Assembly (NCBI RefSeq): GCF_020509005.1
Contig: NC_063013.1
Location: 2,232,001-2,296,000, forward strand
DNA length: 64,000 bases
From: Fulvia fulva
Lineage: Eukaryota; Ascomycota; Dothideomycetes; Mycosphaerellales; Mycosphaerellaceae
Reading direction: 5' to 3'
Shown: piece by piece, positions 10,945 to 21,478 of the stretch
How the letters are laid out: every line of letters begins with the position of its first letter
Numbering within the stretch: the stretch's first letter is position 1
Position numbers and translations under genes: made by a program
The notes under the pieces: model-generated
What the model was told of the DNA's origin: nothing
The model's database searches: none
The model's input: the letters and a program-made list of their open reading frames with translations, nothing else

Positions 10945-12137
10945 GCTGCCACCCAGGCGTGTACATGGAATGGCGATGCTGATGTACTCCACCTCGAAGC
11001 CAAATAATACATCCCACGAAGCAACCAGCAACCGCGAGATGGCGATGTTACAATCATTGCATTCCATGCTTGCGGCTTCGTCAACGAGCTGCATGAACCA
11101 CTTTGGGAAGAATTGCTCGTGAGTCTGGAAGGGTATGAAGTCAGAATCTGCTCCATCTGGATCGCAGATGCAAACAACATCGGAGCGAGCGGCATTTTGA
11201 ACGAAAGGTTACTGGACGATGAACCATCACACTCCGACTATGCTCGAGATGTTCTACACCCGACGAATGTGTTCCGCGAGCATATGGTCCAGCCGATCGT
11301 TGGCGTCGCCCACTCTATTGGTGCTGCGTCCATGATCGAGCTGAGCTGTATGCATCCAAGGCTTTTCGCATATTTGGTCATCCTGGATCCTGTCAGTGGG
11401 CGAGATGTTCTGTTGTCGGGTGCGAAAATGATCTATATGAACTCCATCAAGCCAGATCTGTTTCCATCACGAGCCGCTGCGGAGAAGGCATTCAAAAAGC
11501 TGTTCGCAAAATGGGATCCGAGGACGTTCAAGCTATGGATGGAGTATGGCTTGCGAGATACGCCAACTTTACTGTATCCCGAGCCTGGCAAGGTCACTTT
11601 CGGACCACGAGCGCTAATGAGGTGTGGAGCTATGCTATACCACAATTCGATGAGCCAAATCAAGACGGCTCGAGCAGCCTGTCGAGTCGCATCAACTACC
11701 CCGACGCGCCGCCGGAAATGCGTCCCTTCTACCAACCGATCAGTGATGAAGCACACCTGGCCCTGCCCCAACTAAGGCCAGACGTCTTGTATCTATTCCC
11801 AGATAGCAGTCAGATCACGGAAGGTCTGCAGAACATAATGTTAGCACGAACAGGCACGGCGATCGGCGGCAGCGGTGGTATCAAGGAAGGCAGAGTAAGC
11901 AAAACCACAATCAAGGATGCAGGTCACCTGTTCCCGTTCGAGAAACCCGCAGAGTGCGCTCAGGAGATCGCGAAGTGGTTAGGAAACGATTTGAAAGCAT
12001 GGCGAGAGCGGGTGGACTATGCGAAGAAGCACCGCGATGATAAGAGTACGGCGGACCGTCTGCGATTATCGGAAGAGTGGATCAAGCGTGCGAAGGAGGG
12101 TTCGAAGCAGAAGACGTTGCCGAAGCTGAAATTGTAG
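10945..12137 (+). pseudogene. broken AKT2-like alpha/beta hydrolase
   Basis: Frame 1 from about 10945 gives the N-terminal half of a fungal peroxisomal-type alpha/beta hydrolase of the AKT2/toxin-biosynthesis family: Asp-Val-Thr-Ile-Ile-Ala at about 11038, Trp-Ile-Ala-Asp at about 11160, the nucleophile elbow Gly-Val-Ala-His-Ser-Ile-Gly near 11305, and His-Pro-Arg-Leu-Phe. Two lesions interrupt it. A TAA stands at 11005-11007 where the family usually has Gln. The frame also changes near 11600: conserved residues before it are in frame 1 and those after it (to 12137) in frame 3, with no room for an intron. The C-terminus ends Leu-Lys-Leu, not a standard PTS1. Normal base composition argues for recent decay or a sequencing error. 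Confidence 0.65.
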
Positions 12138-12267
12138 TGATGTATGTACGACTACTCTGCTGGCTGCATCCGACTGTCCCTGTCGACGCAGCACCCTTCG
12201 AATTTGCTTCCCGCAACGCGCTCGCTCTCTAAGTCTTTGCCTACCCAGACGCATCAGGCTGGCCAAG

Positions 12268-12615
12268 CTATAACCCCGAGGTCATTGTCTTCGCGCCTGG
12301 CCTTATAGTCCTATCACCACGAGGACGGAATCTATTCAACAATTGTCGCTCCGGCCTCTCAATCTCCAGATCCACAACATCGATCCACACTGCAAAGCGG
12401 GAGCCATCTTTGTGCCGGAAAGCTGTTCCCTGCAGACCGTTCTCGCCCACCGGGATGATTTCGCTGACATTATCTACTTGGCCAATTTCGTGCCGTTTGG
12501 AGATGTCTTCCATTTTGTTCTGTGCTTGCTCGACTGAGGTGTATGCGCCCGCAACTGTGGCGCGGTGGAGAGTTTGGGTCGTGAAGGGTTGGGTTTGGGT
12601 TAGGATGATGTACAT
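12268..12615 (-). CDS. small hypothetical protein
   Basis: Single-exon frame of 115 residues that I do not recognise. It is a soluble protein with a helical amphipathic stretch (about residues 25-50) and a basic Arg/Pro-rich C-terminus (Arg-Phe-Arg-Pro-Arg-Gly-Asp-Arg). It has a Trp-Ile-Asp-Val-Val-Asp strand typical of folded proteins. It lies in tandem 153 bp downstream of BMS1 and convergent with the hydrolase remnant. I believe it is real because of its balanced composition, but nothing else supports it. Confidence 0.5.
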   Translation of the reverse strand: MYIILTQTQPFTTQTLHRATVAGAYTSVEQAQNKMEDISKRHEIGQVDNVSEIIPVGENGLQGTAFRHKDGSRFAVWIDVVDLEIERPERQLLNRFRPRGDRTIRPGAKTMTSGL

Positions 12616-12768
12616 TTTGATAGTGGTCGGCTGTTGTGGTTGGTAACTGGTAAGTTGGTTTACAGGAGGTGAATGTGAATGTGAAGGTGAAAGCGGTTTG
12701 CTGCAATCACGATCAGATCGATCCTTATGATCTTAGCTTGGTGTTACGCTGCTCGTATGACGATAATA

Positions 12769-15700
12769 TTACTCCTTCCTCCTCTTCTTGAACTTGCCGC
12801 CGCCGCCTCCACCACCTCCATCCCCACCCTCAGACCAACCCTTCCGCTTCTTACCCTCTCTGCGCCAAAACTCATCTCGCTCCCTCTTCTCCCTCTCCTT
12901 CCGCATAGACTCATTCTCTGCCACCTTCGCTCTATGCGGCTGTCTTCTTTCTTCCTGCTTAGCTCTCCTCTTTTCCACCTTCTCCTTTCGCAACGTCATC
13001 ACCTGTTGCATCAGTCTCCTTGCCTCCTTCTCCTCGCCGCCCAACACCACCGCACGCTTCTGGGTATATGTCTCCTTCTTCTGCGGCTTCATTTGTGTGA
13101 TTTGTGACTTGAACGGCAAGTCCGCTTGTAGCTTCTTCGGCACACGCAACGGATTGAAGCGTCGTTCTTGACGCTCGACCTTGCCGTATTTACTATTCTT
13201 CAACTGTGGCGTGGGTATGTTCTGTGCAGCGCGAACTTGGCCTGTCAGGCGCATGCCTTCCCATGCATTTGAGCCAGCGCCCTGGAGAAGGTTGGTGACC
13301 GGATAGTAGAAGCGGTGCGGCCGGACCGGGTACCAAGCTCGGAGGAAAACGATGTCGCTCATCAAAATCTTGTCCTCGAAGGTTGCTCTGAAGCAGCCTT
13401 CTGGCTTTGACAACGCTTTCTTGATCTGACCTCGAATCCCGGACACGGTCTTGATACTGGCGCCTTCGAATTTGGCAATCTCCAGTGCCGAAGCAAACAT
13501 GTCTTTAATGAAAGCGGTGTTCTTGAAGATCTTGTACGGGTGCCCAGTGAGCTTGAGTTTCTTGACGATCTCTGTACTCTCGTCCACGTTGACCACAACT
13601 CCCGTGGCTGCGATACGGAAACCAGGGTTGGAGTTGGAGAAGCTCTGTACGCAGCAAAAGCCAGTGTTCGGCGCGGCAAGGGGTCCGTAGAATGTGCCAT
13701 GACAATGCATGTGCTCCGGTGTGTACTTGAGCATTCTGTGTCGTTGTCGGTTTTCGTGGATGCTATAGACTGGCGTTGTTTGGAATCTCCGCCAACCCAA
13801 CGAGAAGATGAGCGGGTCATTGGTCTTCAAGATCTTCTTGTGCCACCTATGCCGCTTGATGCGGACTTGAACAAAGCCCATGCGCTCCTCTGTTGGCTGC
13901 AGACCACCTATGAGTAGCGGATATCGAGCATCAAAGTTCTCCGCAAATTCGTATGGTACTGACGACAAGATAAGGCGAGCATATGTTCCAGCTCGATATC
14001 CTTCCGCACGCACTCGCGATGCTTCGTCCAGACTTTCGAACTCTTGTCGATTTATGTCTTGCTGTTTTTGGAGAGCAGCCTTTTGCTGATCGTACCATTC
14101 ATCCTCTCCAAATTCTTGCTCCTCAGCTTTCCCGTCCGCTTCTCGATTGGTGTTTTTGGGATTGAGAAAGCCTTCCCTGTCTTCTTCTTCGAATCTTGAT
14201 TTGAGCTCTTCCTTCTTTCTGGCGTTCTTCTCTCGCTCGTCTTCAAGTGACTGCTCAGCGACATGACTTTCGCCTGTTTCCAGATCCTCGAAGGCACCAT
14301 CGCCTTCATCGTCATCTTCGTCGATACCTTCAAACTCGTCGTCTTCTCCCTCGCCGAGTTCATCGGCATTCGCGCCAGTCGCTCTGGTCTTCGCAAATCG
14401 CTTCCTCATAGCTTCGATGTTGTCTTCGTCGGTCCACTTTTGCTCCAGCTCTTCGTAGTCGTACCGAGGTATCATGCGGTCGTCGTCGGTGTCTGTATTG
14501 CCGTGGTGTCGGCGCTTAAAGAAGACGTCTTCCTGCTCCTCTTCATCGTCTGCATCGCTGCCATCCGCTTCCTCACCACGCCACTTCTTCACTACTTCAG
14601 CTGTGGATAACATGTCGTCGTACATCATCCTCGCCAGCTCTGCAACTCGATACGGCTGTTGGCGACCATGCAAGTGCTGAGCACGCTCTGCCAGATTGCT
14701 TTTCCATCGCGGAGCAGCCTCGTCATCATCATCCTCATCATCCTCGTTATCCTCGTTATCCTCGTCTTCATCCTCGTTCTCTGCATCGGGATCGTTTTCC
14801 AACTCTTGATCAGAGACTGAGGATAAAGATCCGAGGTCGCTGTCAGAATCTGCAAATGCGATGTCTCCTTCGACTTCCTTGTCCTTGTCCTTCTTAGACT
14901 TCGACAGCTTCGTCGACGCCTGCTGTAATTCCTCAAGGTCAGCTTCGTCATCAGTGTCGCCACTTTCGAGCCCTTCATCTTCTAGATCATCTTCGTCGCC
15001 TTCGCGGTGAGCAATAGTTGGCTTCCGTGCAGTCTTGCGGCCAGTGTCCTGCACGTCCTCTTCGTCATCAAGCTGTCGCAGCCGCTCGCCACGATCGAAT
15101 AGTGCAATGCCCTGATCGTCCTCCCCAAGGAGCCTGCGTTCACCTTGCAATCCGACAACCATCTGTTCTCCAAGACCTCTCTCCGCGTCATCTTCCTCCG
15201 CATCGAACGTGTTGCTCTTTACATCAATATACACAGCATCCTTGTCCATCAACACGCCTCCAACATCGCTCATGGGCGCGTATATCATCTTTTGCTTGTC
15301 GCCAAGTCGCCTCCTCTTCTTCGTGCTTGGATCCTGCTTTTCGCGTAGTTGCTGGAAATGTGGTGTCGGGCAAGGATCTGGCAATGATTCCACTCGATCA
15401 ACATTCAAATCTCCAACACCTGGAACGTGGACGCGCACATCGTTGGAAGGGAAGTTGGTGCCTCGAAGATATCCGTAAAGCGCTATAGTGCGGTCACACT
15501 GTGAATCTTCTTCGATCAAGGTCGGAGGCGTGATGTCCAGCATTCGGTCTGCCAGCGCATAAGGGCGAGAGTTTCGCCATACCAAGGGCCGTGGGTTCTT
15601 CATAACGCTGAGAAAGCGGGACAAGTTCAGGACTTCGCGATCGGGATATCTGCCGTTGATGACACCGGAGAGGTAGAACAGCTTGGCACCCTGGTACAGC

Positions 15701-16287
15701 TCCGACCAGAAACGATGCTTCAGCCTCTTCTTCTGCGCCTTGAGGGTGTCCTGCTTCCTGAACAAGTCCAGATGTGTGAGGATGCCGAACACATTACCCG
15801 GCATACCCGTGCTGCTCAAGACTGACAGAAACTCCATCGTCTCCATTTCGAAGCCATAGTTGCCATCGATCATGAGCAGCACAATGTCGACCACTTTCGC
15901 CATGTCGATTGCAGCAGCCAGACTGTCGCTCGGTCCCTCGACAAATGTCAGGCGCCTCTTCTTGCTCGTGACAACGGTGATGGGTCCAGTGGGCTGTGAA
16001 ACTGCCTGCTTTGTGTATCGCCGCACCAAACTCTTGATCAATGTCGTTTTGCCTACACCAGGAGGTCCAACAACACCTACGACAAGTGGAGGCGCCTCTT
16101 CTGGCAACCTGTCCACGAGCGGAACGTGCAATCGCTTTTCCTTGACATCGTGACTTCTCGCCGCCTGCTTTGCCAGTCGTCCGGGAGCTGCGAATGCGAA
16201 TGCCTTGGGATTCGGCTGACTCTTGTCCTTGGCCTTCTTTTCCTTCGACGGCCGATGCGCTCGGTGCGTCTGCTCTTCTCCCAGCAT
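12769..16287 (-). CDS. BMS1: ribosome biogenesis GTPase Bms1
   Basis: Single exon, 1172 residues (yeast Bms1 has 1183). The frame is open to 16428, but the Met at 16287 gives the usual basic leader before Asn-Pro-Lys-Ala-Phe-Ala. It has a P-loop Gly-Pro-Pro-Gly-Val-Gly-Lys-Thr at residues 74-81. It continues with Thr-His-Leu-Asp-Leu-Phe and Leu-Ser-Gly-Val-Ile-Asn-Gly-Arg-Tyr-Pro. An AARP2CN region and a long acidic Asp/Glu-rich stretch (about 430-720) follow. The C-terminal DUF663/RIBIOP_C domain contains His-Cys-His-Gly-Thr-Phe-Tyr-Gly-Pro, and the Lys/Arg-rich tail suits nucleolar RNA work. By family knowledge Bms1 drives early 18S rRNA processing with Rcl1 and the U3 snoRNP. Confidence 0.97.
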   Translation of the reverse strand: MLGEEQTHRAHRPSKEKKAKDKSQPNPKAFAFAAPGRLAKQAARSHDVKEKRLHVPLVDRLPEEAPPLVVGVVGPPGVGKTTLIKSLVRRYTKQAVSQPTGPITVVTSKKRRLTFVEGPSDSLAAAIDMAKVVDIVLLMIDGNYGFEMETMEFLSVLSSTGMPGNVFGILTHLDLFRKQDTLKAQKKRLKHRFWSELYQGAKLFYLSGVINGRYPDREVLNLSRFLSVMKNPRPLVWRNSRPYALADRMLDITPPTLIEEDSQCDRTIALYGYLRGTNFPSNDVRVHVPGVGDLNVDRVESLPDPCPTPHFQQLREKQDPSTKKRRRLGDKQKMIYAPMSDVGGVLMDKDAVYIDVKSNTFDAEEDDAERGLGEQMVVGLQGERRLLGEDDQGIALFDRGERLRQLDDEEDVQDTGRKTARKPTIAHREGDEDDLEDEGLESGDTDDEADLEELQQASTKLSKSKKDKDKEVEGDIAFADSDSDLGSLSSVSDQELENDPDAENEDEDEDNEDNEDDEDDDDEAAPRWKSNLAERAQHLHGRQQPYRVAELARMMYDDMLSTAEVVKKWRGEEADGSDADDEEEQEDVFFKRRHHGNTDTDDDRMIPRYDYEELEQKWTDEDNIEAMRKRFAKTRATGANADELGEGEDDEFEGIDEDDDEGDGAFEDLETGESHVAEQSLEDEREKNARKKEELKSRFEEEDREGFLNPKNTNREADGKAEEQEFGEDEWYDQQKAALQKQQDINRQEFESLDEASRVRAEGYRAGTYARLILSSVPYEFAENFDARYPLLIGGLQPTEERMGFVQVRIKRHRWHKKILKTNDPLIFSLGWRRFQTTPVYSIHENRQRHRMLKYTPEHMHCHGTFYGPLAAPNTGFCCVQSFSNSNPGFRIAATGVVVNVDESTEIVKKLKLTGHPYKIFKNTAFIKDMFASALEIAKFEGASIKTVSGIRGQIKKALSKPEGCFRATFEDKILMSDIVFLRAWYPVRPHRFYYPVTNLLQGAGSNAWEGMRLTGQVRAAQNIPTPQLKNSKYGKVERQERRFNPLRVPKKLQADLPFKSQITQMKPQKKETYTQKRAVVLGGEEKEARRLMQQVMTLRKEKVEKRRAKQEERRQPHRAKVAENESMRKEREKRERDEFWRREGKKRKGWSEGGDGGGGGGGGKFKKRRKE

Positions 16288-16611
16288 TGTGTCGGGTCTG
16301 CATGGAAGGATCCGCGGAAGTTCACGTTCGCGTTTCAACGACTTGAAATTTTGGTGCACGTGCCTCTCGTCTAGATTAAGCTTATCACGGAAACCACGCG
16401 AGGCGGCTATCACCGGCACTAATCGCAATCCCTGACAATGACGTTCTTGGCTTCACATGTCTCGTGCTTCGGCAGTGGTGGGAAAGCAGGCTCCAGCATG
16501 AGATAGCTGACCTTCATGTTCAGCTGGTCCCGCAATCTTCGTCCACTCCATCAAGCACCTCCAATACCAACGCACCACACTACCACAAACTTCAGCTCCA
16601 AACCACCCAGA
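16288..16611. other. divergent promoter region BMS1 / I9 inhibitor
   Basis: A 324-bp region between two start codons pointing outward. I see no TATA box. The stretch just before 16612 is rich in CCA/ACC, a common leader composition near fungal starts. Confidence 0.6.
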
Positions 16612-16941
16612 ATGCCTGCCATCAACGTGAGCCCCTCCATCGAAGTGCCCCTCATGTATCATTCATGCTGATGAAGAGAAGGTTTCCCTGAAGGACAAAA
16701 ACGGCGATGTCAGCAAGCTTGAGGAGGCCAAGAAGCAAGTCACCAAGCAAGGCGGCAAGATCATCAGTGACTTCACCTTGATTAAGGGTTTCACGTACGT
16801 TGCCGACGATCCTGTACTTGACATGATTGAAGCTGACATGAGCCTGTCTGTAGTGCCGAGATCCCAGCCGACAAAGTCCACACGCTGTCCTCGAACGACC
16901 ACATCAACGTCGAGAACGACGGCGAAGTTACTACGCAATGA
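16612..16941 (+). CDS. I9-type protease inhibitor, PBI2-like
   Basis: Three tiny exons (16612-16626, 16682-16794, 16854-16941) give 71 residues. Introns are 55 and 59 nt, with branch points GCTGAT and GCTGAC. The product looks like an isolated subtilisin propeptide (inhibitor I9): Val-Ser-Leu-Lys near the start, a helix, Gly-Gly-Lys-Ile, Leu-Ile-Lys-Gly-Phe-Thr and a C-terminal His-Ile-Asn-Val-Glu. Yeast Pbi2 (75 residues) is a vacuolar proteinase B inhibitor and part of LMA1, which acts with thioredoxin in vacuole fusion. It is divergent from BMS1 and convergent with the aldo/keto reductase gene. The first acceptor could shift by three bases, adding a Lys. Confidence 0.85.
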
Positions 16942-17095
16942 TGTACTGGGATGAGACAAGAGCAATAAGTCATGAGACACGTCCGTAGATGATCAATGAT
17001 TCTTCTATAAGAGCTGCTACACACCAGGGGCAAAGATTCTCGACCAGTCTGAGGTCAATGAGTCTCTTACTGTCGTTGAGAAATCTTGCGCCACT

Positions 17096-18182
17096 CTATC
17101 GCCGGTCATCTTCGGCGAATATGTGGTTCCAGAATCCTCGAAGGTGCTTCTTGCTGCCGAGCTCGTTGAGCTGGTACATGTCAGCAGCATTCATCACATC
17201 AAAACATGAATTCGACTTACCTGCTCAATCTCCTTTGGCGTGAGCTTGAATGTCATGGACCGAAGATAGTCCGACAGTCTCTGTTCTTTGCTGCTCGTTG
17301 TGATAGCGACCACATCTTGGTCGACACACCACCTCAAACAGATCTCGCCTGGGCTGACGGCATACTTCTTGGCGAGGCTGTTCAGGTAGTCGTCTACAGG
17401 TCCGCCTGCGCCCTTGGTCACTGGAGTTTGCGGACCGTAGGCAGCGGTGGCAATGCCCTTCTCTCTGTGGTACTTAAGAAGATCTGTATGCTGCAAGTAT
17501 GGGTGGAACTCGATCTGGTTGATAGCAGGCGGGATCGTGCATGTCTCCAGGATGAAGTCGAGATGCTCAGGCAGGTAGTTGCTGACTCCGATCGACTTTG
17601 TGAGTCCTTCATTCTTGAGCTGCTCCATCTGCTTCCACTTGGCTTGGTGTTCCGCCTTGCTTTCACTGAAGAAAGGCGAATGGATCAAGTAGCTACCTAG
17701 TGTCAGCGAGGTTTGCACAAACGAGCTTGAAACACTCACAGATCTACATGATCAATCTGCAGCTTCTTCAAGCTAGTTCTGAGGGCGTTGGGGATGTCGG
17801 CAATGTTAGTTAGGACCTTTGTAGTCACAAAGAGCTTGTCTCGTGAGACGCCAGACTCCTTGATTGCAGTTCCCAGCTCCGTCTCCGTCTTGTACATCTC
17901 GGCACCATCCAGGTGGTAGTAGCCCAGGCCGATAGCAGTTTTGGTGGAATCGATGCATGTTTGGTCAAGTTTGGCTTCGTCACCAGACTTGTACCACGCA
18001 GTTCCAGTGCCATATGCAAGCATGGGAATGCTGTTGCCATCGTTCAGCTTGAGGTTTGGAATCGGAGTATGAATCTTGGCCATGCTCGCGAATCGGTTGA
18101 GTCGTTGCAGCTGAGGAGGAGTTCGGAACTTGGTACAAAGTGTAGATGTCCGTGTTGTGAGAAGAGATCTACTTGTAAGCAT
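17096..18182 (-). CDS. aldo/keto reductase with mitochondrial-type leader
   Basis: Exons are 18182-17740, 17692-17221 and 17170-17096 (329 residues); introns are 47 and 50 nt. AKR signatures are present. The Asp-Gly-Ala-Glu-Met-Tyr segment carries the catalytic Tyr. Lys follows in Val-Thr-Thr-Lys-Val and His in Leu-Ile-His-Ser-Pro. Asn-Gln-Ile-Glu-Phe-His-Pro and the C-terminal Ser-Lys-Glu-Gln-Arg cofactor loop complete the set. The first 33 residues are Arg/Ser/Thr-rich without acidic residues, like a mitochondrial presequence. A second Met (MAKIHTP) would give a cytosolic form. It is probably an NADPH-dependent carbonyl reductase; the substrate is unknown. Confidence 0.92.
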
Positions 18183-18688
18183 TGATGCGGCACTGTTCTT
18201 GGAAAGAAGGCAAGAGTGGGACCCCCACCAAAAGCCACATCATTTTGGAGGGGTTCAGAATCCCTGCATATCAGTACTCTTCCAGTCAGCGTCAGCGCCG
18301 TAGCGGGCAGGGAGCATGAAGCATTCCAGTATTATCGCGACCGCATAAAGAATTTCCGAAGGCAGTTTGGCGACGATGAGTGTAGGTAACGCTGCCCAAA
18401 AGTGACTCGCCTTTCTGATGTGGTCGTTTGTGCACATATCACGGTAGATTTTGATCGTCTTTGAGCATAGCCCGGAAGGGGCTATGTGAATAGATCCGCA
18501 GTCGGCTAGAGCCACGACGAATGCCCGACGTCCATCAGACATCCATGAGACCGTTAATCAAGCCCATCGTGGGCGAGCATCACAAAGGCGCCGTTCGACG
18601 CGAGGGATCGTTCGTGGGAGAGTGTGGATGTTCGTCGTTCGAAGGGGGTCCACTAGCTAGTAGGTGGTGCATATCACACAAGGCAAGG

Positions 18689-18704
18689 TACATGTATACA
18701 TGTA
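18689..18704. promoter_or_regulatory. double TACATGTA palindrome
   Basis: Two TACATGTA octamers abut exactly, and with flanking G and C they form an 18-bp perfect palindrome at 18688-18705. About 510 bp upstream of the aldo/keto reductase start. Confidence 0.5.
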
Positions 18705-18904
18705 CGTCCATCATGACGTCGGCTCTGCGCACGCGCGCAACGTTGAAGGTGTGAAATTTGGCATGCATGATATGGATGCGCGTGCCCGGTAGCGCAACGG
18801 CGGGCGGCAAAGGAGACAAGAAGCGCAGTGCCTCACAAATCATGTGTTCTTGAGCTGTCGCAAGGCAGACTTGGCCGAGAAAGGCTTGAGTGCTGCATCA
18901 CTAG

Positions 18905-18912
18905 TACATGTA
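18905..18912. promoter_or_regulatory. TACATGTA palindrome
   Basis: One octamer copy, 528 bp upstream of the DUF2985 gene start. Confidence 0.4.
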
Positions 18913-19432
18913 GGTAATGGTGTGTCAGCTCAACGAGGCAGCGGATGTGGACAGGGAGGAGTGGTGAGAAGCGCAGCCTCCAGGCGCAACTGGCCAAGTC
19001 TCCCACAATCCGGTTTAGTTTAGTTTGACAAGGCGTCTCGGGCCAAAGGCCAAAGCTCCCTCCTCTTCGTCGCCTGCTTCTTGCCCGCCTGCACTTTTCC
19101 ATCTTCTCGCTCAGCAACAACTCGATACCCTCACCGGATCTGGTCATTTGGGGAGAGACGATCGTGCAGAATCCAACAATTCGCAATTTGCATGGCGATT
19201 GTGATGAGACGCGTGCAACCGCAGTGACCGGCTCAGAAACACCTACAGAAAACACCACGCGCATCCCGGAAGCGCCGGCATCTACGCACTGGCAAAGTCG
19301 TGCGAAGTCGTCGCTGTACATGCCAGAAACATAGGCTGATACACTGGGCTTCCCACATGACAAGCTCATCCTGAGACACACAAGGCCAAAAATCACGAGT
19401 TGAACACGCTGCTGGCTCATTGCCGGTAACCC

Positions 19433-21478
19433 ATGGACTACTTCAACCATGGCTCGCGCAGGCGTGGCAACTCCATGAACGAGCAGGATAATGCTGCTCC
19501 TCAACGACCTGGTGCCCGTTATGTGCCTGGCGCACCGTCCTTTGAGAGCCTCAGGGCGCCCTCAAACATCCGCATCCGAAGGCTGCCATCGTACACCAGC
19601 GTGAATCTGGCGCGTCCCGCTACCCAGGAAAACGGCAGGAGCCCTGGCATTCCCGAGGATCCCGAGGAAGACACTGCAGTAACGGGCAGACGTAGGAGCT
19701 CTTCCGCCCCGCAGCGACCTAACGTCAATGATCTTCTTGCCACGGACTTGGAGAGGCAAAGAACTGTCGACCTGCCGCGTTCTCGAATGCTCGCAATTCG
19801 AGAAGGCGAACAGATTACACCACAAGCGGGCGGCACGCATGCAGATCGTCCATATGGCACTGATGGTTCTCTGCCAGCGACACCAGGGATCAGTGTGCAC
19901 GACATGGAGCCCGCAACGCCTCCTGTGGAGAGGGTTGGCGCGGGGGCTGGAGCTATGCACAGCGCAGGCGCTGCCGCTCAAAGGAACCGGGGGTTTGGCC
20001 TGAGTCGATTCAGAAGTAACACCTCTGCTACGCGAGAGAGCCAGCGACCTCCTTCTCGAGCCTCCGGCACAGAGTACGAGTCAGATGTCATTGATCTGCT
20101 TGACCTCGTCGATCCTGAAGTACGGACCATCGGCACACTGACTAACCTTCAGAACTCTCTATTCGTGCCAGATCTGGGAGGTCTGATTAACAGACGTCCG
20201 ACGTACGACTTGTCGTCGCGGCGACCAACGACCGAGAGACCGGAGGTGCGTTCGGAGATTCAGCGTATCGTACGATCGAGAGCAGGCACCCGAACGTCGC
20301 GCGCAGGAGTGCCTACTTCGAAGCCTTTCCCGGAACATCCATCGTCCGAGCTTGAGGACGGAATCGAATTGCAAGACTCACAGCTACGACGTAAGATGTC
20401 TATTTCTTCAGAACTCAGTGACTCGCACTACGCAGTTCTGCCTCATGGTGTAAGTCTCGAAGGCTGGGGTGAAGAGGACGTCGCCGAGCTTAACGATCAC
20501 GTGCGACATCTGCTTCATTCCAAGCGCGAGGGCTTCAAGCGTTCGATGAGAGGCTTCAGGCAATACGTCAGTAAGCCACTGGGTCTGTTCGTATTCGTCT
20601 ATGCAACCCTGGTCACACTATTCGGTGCTGCTTGGGTATTTGCACTTATTGGCTGGATCTACGTTGGCGACCAACAGGACTACATCATCAACATCATCGA
20701 TCTCACCCTGGTAGCTCTGTTTGCATTGATGGGCGACGGGCTAGCTCCATTTCGCGCTGTGGACACATACCACATGTGTTTCATAGCACACTATCATCAT
20801 CTAACATGGCGTTTGAGGCAAGAGAGCCAACTGCCTGCACTCGTCGATCATAACGATCTGCCAGACAGGCGAAGAAGTGCCACCGAGACCGAAATCGACG
20901 ACGCAATTGACCGAGCTGAGACCGCCGAGTTCTCAGTACTCACTCCACGACAACAGAAGCGCTTGCAGTATCATCAAGCCAAGTTCAACAAGAGTCACAC
21001 CTTCTACAAACCTCACGAGACCACGACGCACCACGCTTTTCCTCTTAAGCTGATGATCGCTGCAGTGGTACTGCTGGATTGCCACAGCTTGCTTCAAGTA
21101 GCACTTGGAACATGTACCTGGTCCATTGACTATCGCGTGCGGCCTGAGGCGCTCACTGCCACCATTCTGTCATGCTCGATTACCTGCAATATTGCTGCTG
21201 GTGTGGTGATCAGTATAGGGGACCACAAGACGCGCAAGAAGGACGTTCTCGAACGCATGTTCCGCCAGAGTCTGACAGAGCAGGCAATGAAGCGCATGGC
21301 CAAGAAACACGACCGTGGAGAGATGGCACTCACCGTGGACTCTAGGAAAGTCGAGAGCGCAGATTTCCAGAGGGCTACGCAGGCAAGAGCTGGTGGAGAT
21401 TCGAGCTCGCGGGAGCGCTCGAAGTCGAAAGGTGGTCATGACAGATCCGAGGAGTACCTGACACCTGTGGAGCGTTGA
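19433..21478 (+). CDS. DUF2985 integral membrane protein
   Basis: Single exon, 681 residues; a second Met 14 codons in is an alternative start. The first 370 or so residues are Ser/Arg/Pro-rich and probably disordered. The membrane core follows: segments at about 382-412 (Pro-Leu-Gly-Leu-Phe-Val-Phe-Val...), 420-445, 535-560 (with Leu-Leu-Asp-Cys-His-Ser-Leu-Leu-Gln) and 565-590 (with Ser-Ile-Thr-Cys-Asn). A basic cytosolic tail closes the protein. The Asp-Cys-His-Ser and Cys-Asn motifs are those of the fungal DUF2985 family, whose function is unknown. Location in the secretory or plasma membrane is inferred only. Confidence 0.88.
   Translation: MDYFNHGSRRRGNSMNEQDNAAPQRPGARYVPGAPSFESLRAPSNIRIRRLPSYTSVNLARPATQENGRSPGIPEDPEEDTAVTGRRRSSSAPQRPNVNDLLATDLERQRTVDLPRSRMLAIREGEQITPQAGGTHADRPYGTDGSLPATPGISVHDMEPATPPVERVGAGAGAMHSAGAAAQRNRGFGLSRFRSNTSATRESQRPPSRASGTEYESDVIDLLDLVDPEVRTIGTLTNLQNSLFVPDLGGLINRRPTYDLSSRRPTTERPEVRSEIQRIVRSRAGTRTSRAGVPTSKPFPEHPSSELEDGIELQDSQLRRKMSISSELSDSHYAVLPHGVSLEGWGEEDVAELNDHVRHLLHSKREGFKRSMRGFRQYVSKPLGLFVFVYATLVTLFGAAWVFALIGWIYVGDQQDYIINIIDLTLVALFALMGDGLAPFRAVDTYHMCFIAHYHHLTWRLRQESQLPALVDHNDLPDRRRSATETEIDDAIDRAETAEFSVLTPRQQKRLQYHQAKFNKSHTFYKPHETTTHHAFPLKLMIAAVVLLDCHSLLQVALGTCTWSIDYRVRPEALTATILSCSITCNIAAGVVISIGDHKTRKKDVLERMFRQSLTEQAMKRMAKKHDRGEMALTVDSRKVESADFQRATQARAGGDSSSRERSKSKGGHDRSEEYLTPVER

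Larger units (their letters stand above)
18183..19432. other. 1.25-kb intergenic region, divergent promoters
   Basis: Lies between outward-facing genes. It holds three TACATGTA palindromes (two abutting) and a CRE-like TGACGTC at 18714-18720. I see no gene; the reading frames here are short and lack conserved features. Confidence 0.6.

Noticed and set aside
11590..11615. Intron in place of the frame change in the hydrolase gene
   Set aside because: Conserved residues continue within a few codons on both sides, leaving no space for a fungal intron.
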